Of a stretch of DNA of 10,909 bases, positions 8,101-10,909 are shown piece by piece. The stretch lies in contig BLJB01000663.1 of the NCBI GenBank assembly GCA_013423325.1, forward strand, positions 262 to 11,170. The letters run 5' to 3'. The DNA comes from Usnea hakonensis (Eukaryota; Ascomycota; Lecanoromycetes; Lecanorales; Parmeliaceae). Position 1 is the stretch's first letter; each line of letters starts with the position of its first letter. The notes under the pieces are model-generated. The model had not been told where the DNA came from, made no database searches, and saw only the letters and a program-made list of their open reading frames with translations. Position numbers and translations under genes: made by a program.

Positions 8101-8162
8101 ATTACTAGAGATTTAATATAATATTAGGACTAATATTAAAATATTAAGTAAATATAATAATA
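8045..8162. repeat. Perfect 18-bp inverted repeat around a 16-bp palindrome
   Basis: Bases 8045-8062 (TATTATTATATTTACTTA) are the exact reverse complement of 8145-8162. Between them 8076-8091 is a 16-bp palindrome. The sequence is almost purely A/T, so chance is possible. It sits at the boundary between the two gypsy fragments and could be a small inverted-repeat element, an LTR-internal structure or coincidence. Confidence 0.3.
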
Positions 8163-8932
8163 AGATATTAAATCTAAAGAGAGAATATCTAAATATAGAA
8201 GTTCCCTTTAAATAGTAAGAGGTAAAGGTATACTAGGCCCTAGCTCCGCTAGAGACTAATATTTAAAAGATTTAATACTAGTAGTATTAAGAGCTTCTAA
8301 TACTAGGTCCGATTCGTGCCCTAATACTTATAGCGAAAATTAAGAAGAACTTATCGGCCCTTATAAACTAGAGACGAGATAGGATCCTAAGAGCCGAAGG
8401 TAGAGTCTTTAGTATAGGAGATAGAGTATTCCTAATAGCTTTAGTTATAGAGATAGGTATCTTATTAGGAAAAATAATAATATTATTTACTATATTAAAG
8501 ATTATTTAATAACGATTTATCTAAGGCTTTCTTAAGATAATAGTATGTTATTCTAAATTAGTAATAAGTATTAGATAAGTAACTTCTTAATAGTTATCGA
8601 CTTATAGAGTAGAATATAAAATATATATAATAGACTTATTATAAATTTATTTATTAAATCTCTTTACGAGCTTAGGTTTAGATAATTTAATAGATAGAAT
8701 ATCTAGCTTCTTACTTACTAATTTAGTAATCTTAATATTAATAAAGATATATTTAATAGTTCTAGTATTAGTAAGGGCTTTTTTATTATACGTTTTCCTT
8801 TAAGAGGATAGTTCGACTTCTATAAAAAAGGGGGATTTAGAGAATAGTTTAAATTTCTCTTAAAGGTACTTAGATACTAGATTAGAAAAAGTATTTATAT
8901 ATAAGAATATTATCTTCTTTTCTTATACCGCG
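8101..8932 (-). pseudogene. Second gypsy copy: gag-pol junction, protease and proline-rich spacer
   Basis: From 8932 downward on the minus strand this repeats the first gypsy copy: KSPFFIEVELSS, then the protease with active site ALTNTRT (codons at 8761-8769, mutated D-T-G), then the ILRKP segment near 8528. It continues past 8470, where the first copy is cut, into a spacer rich in Pro-type codons turned Leu/Ser, with RARIGP near 8300. That spacer is expected between protease and reverse transcriptase. The segment 8470-8932 aligns with 561-908 plus 6007-6129. It is cut at the right by LINE-3 within TTATACCGCG, which matches TTATATTATA in the first copy by transitions only. The left limit against the next gypsy copy is uncertain (8050-8170). 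Confidence 0.6.
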
Positions 8933-10850
8933 TTGGATTGGATTAGAATTCATACTCGTGTCTATCTAACTATGTGAAAGATAATTACGGGAAGCTCTAT
9001 AGTAATAATATAAGAGAAACCTTTATAGTATTACTACTACTAGGGTAAAAAAAACCTTATCGTACTTCTATTTATCTCTATTATTTTAAGTCTATATATT
9101 ATTTTTAACTACTATCGCTTAGTATCTCCTATATTTATATTCCTCTACCCCCTTTATATTAATACTAGTATCCTTTAGATTACTCTATCCTTATATAATT
9201 AGTCTTTTACTAGGAAATACTAGTCTAGAAAGCCGGATTAAATTAATTATCTAGTTAACGCCCTTACCCCTTTTAAAGTAGTTAGTATTCTCTATAGATT
9301 ATTAATTCCTATAGATTTTAGAAGTACTAGTCTAAATTATTCTAGCCTTAAATAGAAAATAAGGATATATTTAGTATTTTATTTTAACTAGCTATATTTA
9401 TAACTAGCTATATAGATATCTAGAACCTTATAATAGAAAAGGAACTATACTAGCCTAATCTTCTCTATTTATATTTAGATTAGAGCGGAGCTTTCGGCTT
9501 TCGCGAGGTTATAATAAAGTATTCTCCTCGTTTTCTAGTCTTTAGGACCCTAAACTAGTATCCTCTTATTTTTAGATATATTCGTATAATAGCCTTTCTA
9601 TAGAATATATTAAATTATATTATTCTAGCCTTATACTTTTTCTTTTATTATCTCTATCTCCTTCCTTTCTCTCTTTCTTATATTATATTATTTCTATCCT
9701 CCTCTAAAAAGGGTACCCTTAGCCTATAAGTACTTCTCTATTATAGATATTAGTAGTACCTTTACCTTATAATCTCGCTTCCTTTAGAATACTCTATAAA
9801 TACGTATATTTCTAATTTTCGTAATCTTATATATACCCCTAAGAGCTTAATAATAGAGGATTACTAGATCTAAAGAGATTTATATAAGGGGAATATCTAT
9901 CTCTATCTCTAATTCCCTAATATTTATTATCTTATATACTTTTAAAATATATTTTAGATATTTATTCTAGATTATCTCTAGCTATTTTCCTAGTATCTTT
10001 ATTACTTTTTATATACCCGCCGAATTATACTAAATAGTTACTATATATATTATTATTAGTTAGATTATAGTCTAATATACTATACGTACTCGATTTAAAG
10101 TTATTTTCTATATCGAGGCCGCTATTATTAATAATATAAGATATTAGAATATTATCTTAACCTTTATTTTCTTAAGGTAAAGGCCTTACCTTAATTTTCT
10201 ATCTATATATAGGCCTAGTATCTATATATTATCTTTTAGCTCTATAATAGTTATTTTTAGATCTACTATAACTTTTATATTAAAGCGCTTTAGTCTTCTA
10301 ATAAAATAGACTAGCTTATACTTCTTAGAGGTAAAAGTTACTTTATACGTTTTTACTTACTTTAAGTATATTTTATAAATTATTTTAAATATTATATAAT
10401 TAGCTTTTATACTCTTCCTATATATTAGTAGATAAATATTATTAATAAAGCCGTTAATTTAGAGGTTTAGCTTTAACTTTAAATACTTCTTAATAAGCGG
10501 TATATTAAAGAATAGAAATAATATAGAGGATATTAGAGATCTCTATAAGATCTCTATTTTTACTAGTTCTACCTTATTTATTTTCTATTTTAGTATTATT
10601 AATATTACTCTTTCTATAAGAAAGCTCGATATCTAGTTTACTATCTAGGGGGGGACCCCTTTAGATTTAAGGATATAGAGAAGCTACTTATAGAATATAT
10701 TATTAAATACCCCTATTATATCTAAAGAGAGTAGGCTAGCTATATACTACTTACTACTATCCTATATTATATATATTATATTAACTATTATTTCTAGGGC
10801 TATCTTAGTAGATCGGCCTTTCTATATATCTATCTATTCTAGAGAGAAAA
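8933..10850 (-). mobile_element. LINE-3: 1.9-kb 5'-truncated copy of the LINE-1 family
   Basis: The reverse complement aligns from the family tail (TTGGATTGGATT at 8933-8944 on plus, opposite LINE-1 5977-5993) to inside the reverse transcriptase, opposite LINE-1 position about 4080. It therefore covers the last ~1.9 kb of the element. Close to the 3' end it keeps CACA (minus strand, near 8970-8975) where LINE-1 and LINE-2 have TATA. The rest is saturated with TpA. Its left end interrupts the second gypsy copy. The matching right-hand gypsy sequence and a target-site duplication are not found after 10850. Confidence 0.85.
9023..10850 (-). pseudogene. LINE-3 ORF2 C-terminal part (reverse transcriptase core onward)
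   Basis: This is the minus-strand equivalent of LINE-1 ORF2 from just upstream of reverse transcriptase motif A to the tentative stop (TAA at 9025-9023). The catalytic loop reads G-F-I-N-N-I, with the Asn-Asn codons at 10443-10438, so both catalytic Asp residues are lost as in LINE-1. The endonuclease and ORF1 are absent because of 5' truncation. The frame is broken by many TAA/TAG codons at former Gln/Trp sites. The copy could never have produced an active enzyme after insertion. Confidence 0.75.
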
Positions 10851-10909
10851 TGTTATGACACGATTTGTTCTCTGCGGAGAAGGCCGGATTATCGTTGTTC
10901 CGGGAGCAC
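10851..10909. other. Unmutated right flank, probably host DNA
   Basis: From TGTTATGACACG onward, CA and TG dinucleotides are at ordinary frequency and the G+C content rises. The switch is abrupt, at 10850/10851, exactly where similarity to LINE-1 ends. Only 59 bases are visible; no gene or motif is recognised. Confidence 0.5.

Noticed and set aside
8470..8932. Direct repeat with 561-908 plus 6007-6129 as an LTR pair.
   Set aside because: The repeated unit encodes the gag-pol junction and protease on the minus strand, so it is internal coding sequence and not an LTR.
10851..10864. Possible right target duplication of LINE-3: TTATGACACG near 10853 resembles TTATACCGCG at the left end (8923-8932).
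   Set aside because: Only 7 of 10 positions agree and one mismatch is a transversion; LINE-1 and LINE-2 have exact duplications, so this is not convincing.

Overview
The window contains no intact gene. It is a nest of dead retrotransposons from a eukaryote, most likely a filamentous ascomycete fungus (Pezizomycotina). The basis is extreme loss of CpA and TpG, replaced by TpA on both strands, which is the signature of repeat-induced point mutation (RIP). Between about 1120 and 5530 I find only two surviving CA/TG dinucleotides by eye (CA at 1414 and CA at 2458). ATG, TGG, CAA and CAG codons have therefore almost vanished and every old reading frame is full of TAA/TAG. The species cannot be told from the sequence.

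Layout: 1-85 is a GC-richer left flank. 86-560 is a 5'-truncated relic ending in a divergent LINE-type 3' end (LINE-0, + strand). 561-8100 is a minus-strand Ty3/gypsy-like retrotransposon relic (gag to protease, no reverse transcriptase found), split by two LINE insertions. LINE-1 (909-5993, + strand) is nearly complete, with ORF1 (gag-like, zinc knuckles) and ORF2 (endonuclease, reverse transcriptase, C-terminal Cys/His motif), flanked by a 13-bp target-site duplication. LINE-2 (6575-6826, - strand) is a 252-bp 3' fragment of the same family, flanked by a 14-bp duplication. 8101-8932 is a second gypsy fragment (protease plus spacer) in the same orientation. LINE-3 (8933-10850, - strand) is a 1.9-kb 5'-truncated copy of the LINE-1 family that cuts into that gypsy fragment. 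10851-10909 returns abruptly to DNA with ordinary CA/TG content.

The elements form a readable history. The gypsy element was there first. LINE copies of one Tad1-like family then landed in it in both orientations, each ending in short CCAAT-type repeats instead of poly(A). Removing LINE-2 and one copy of its duplication rejoins the gypsy gag frame exactly; removing LINE-1 in the same way keeps the gypsy protease frame continuous. RIP mutated nearly everything, including catalytic Asp codons of the reverse transcriptase and protease (GAT to AAT after T). Two patches escaped: the 5' ends of LINE-1 (909-1000) and of LINE-2 (6741-6826). These patches are the most informative sequence here, because they show the pre-mutation state.

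I saw no tRNA, rRNA, CRISPR, riboswitch or functional promoter. No previously undescribed biological system was found; the interest lies in the mutation pattern, the nesting order and the two spared patches.
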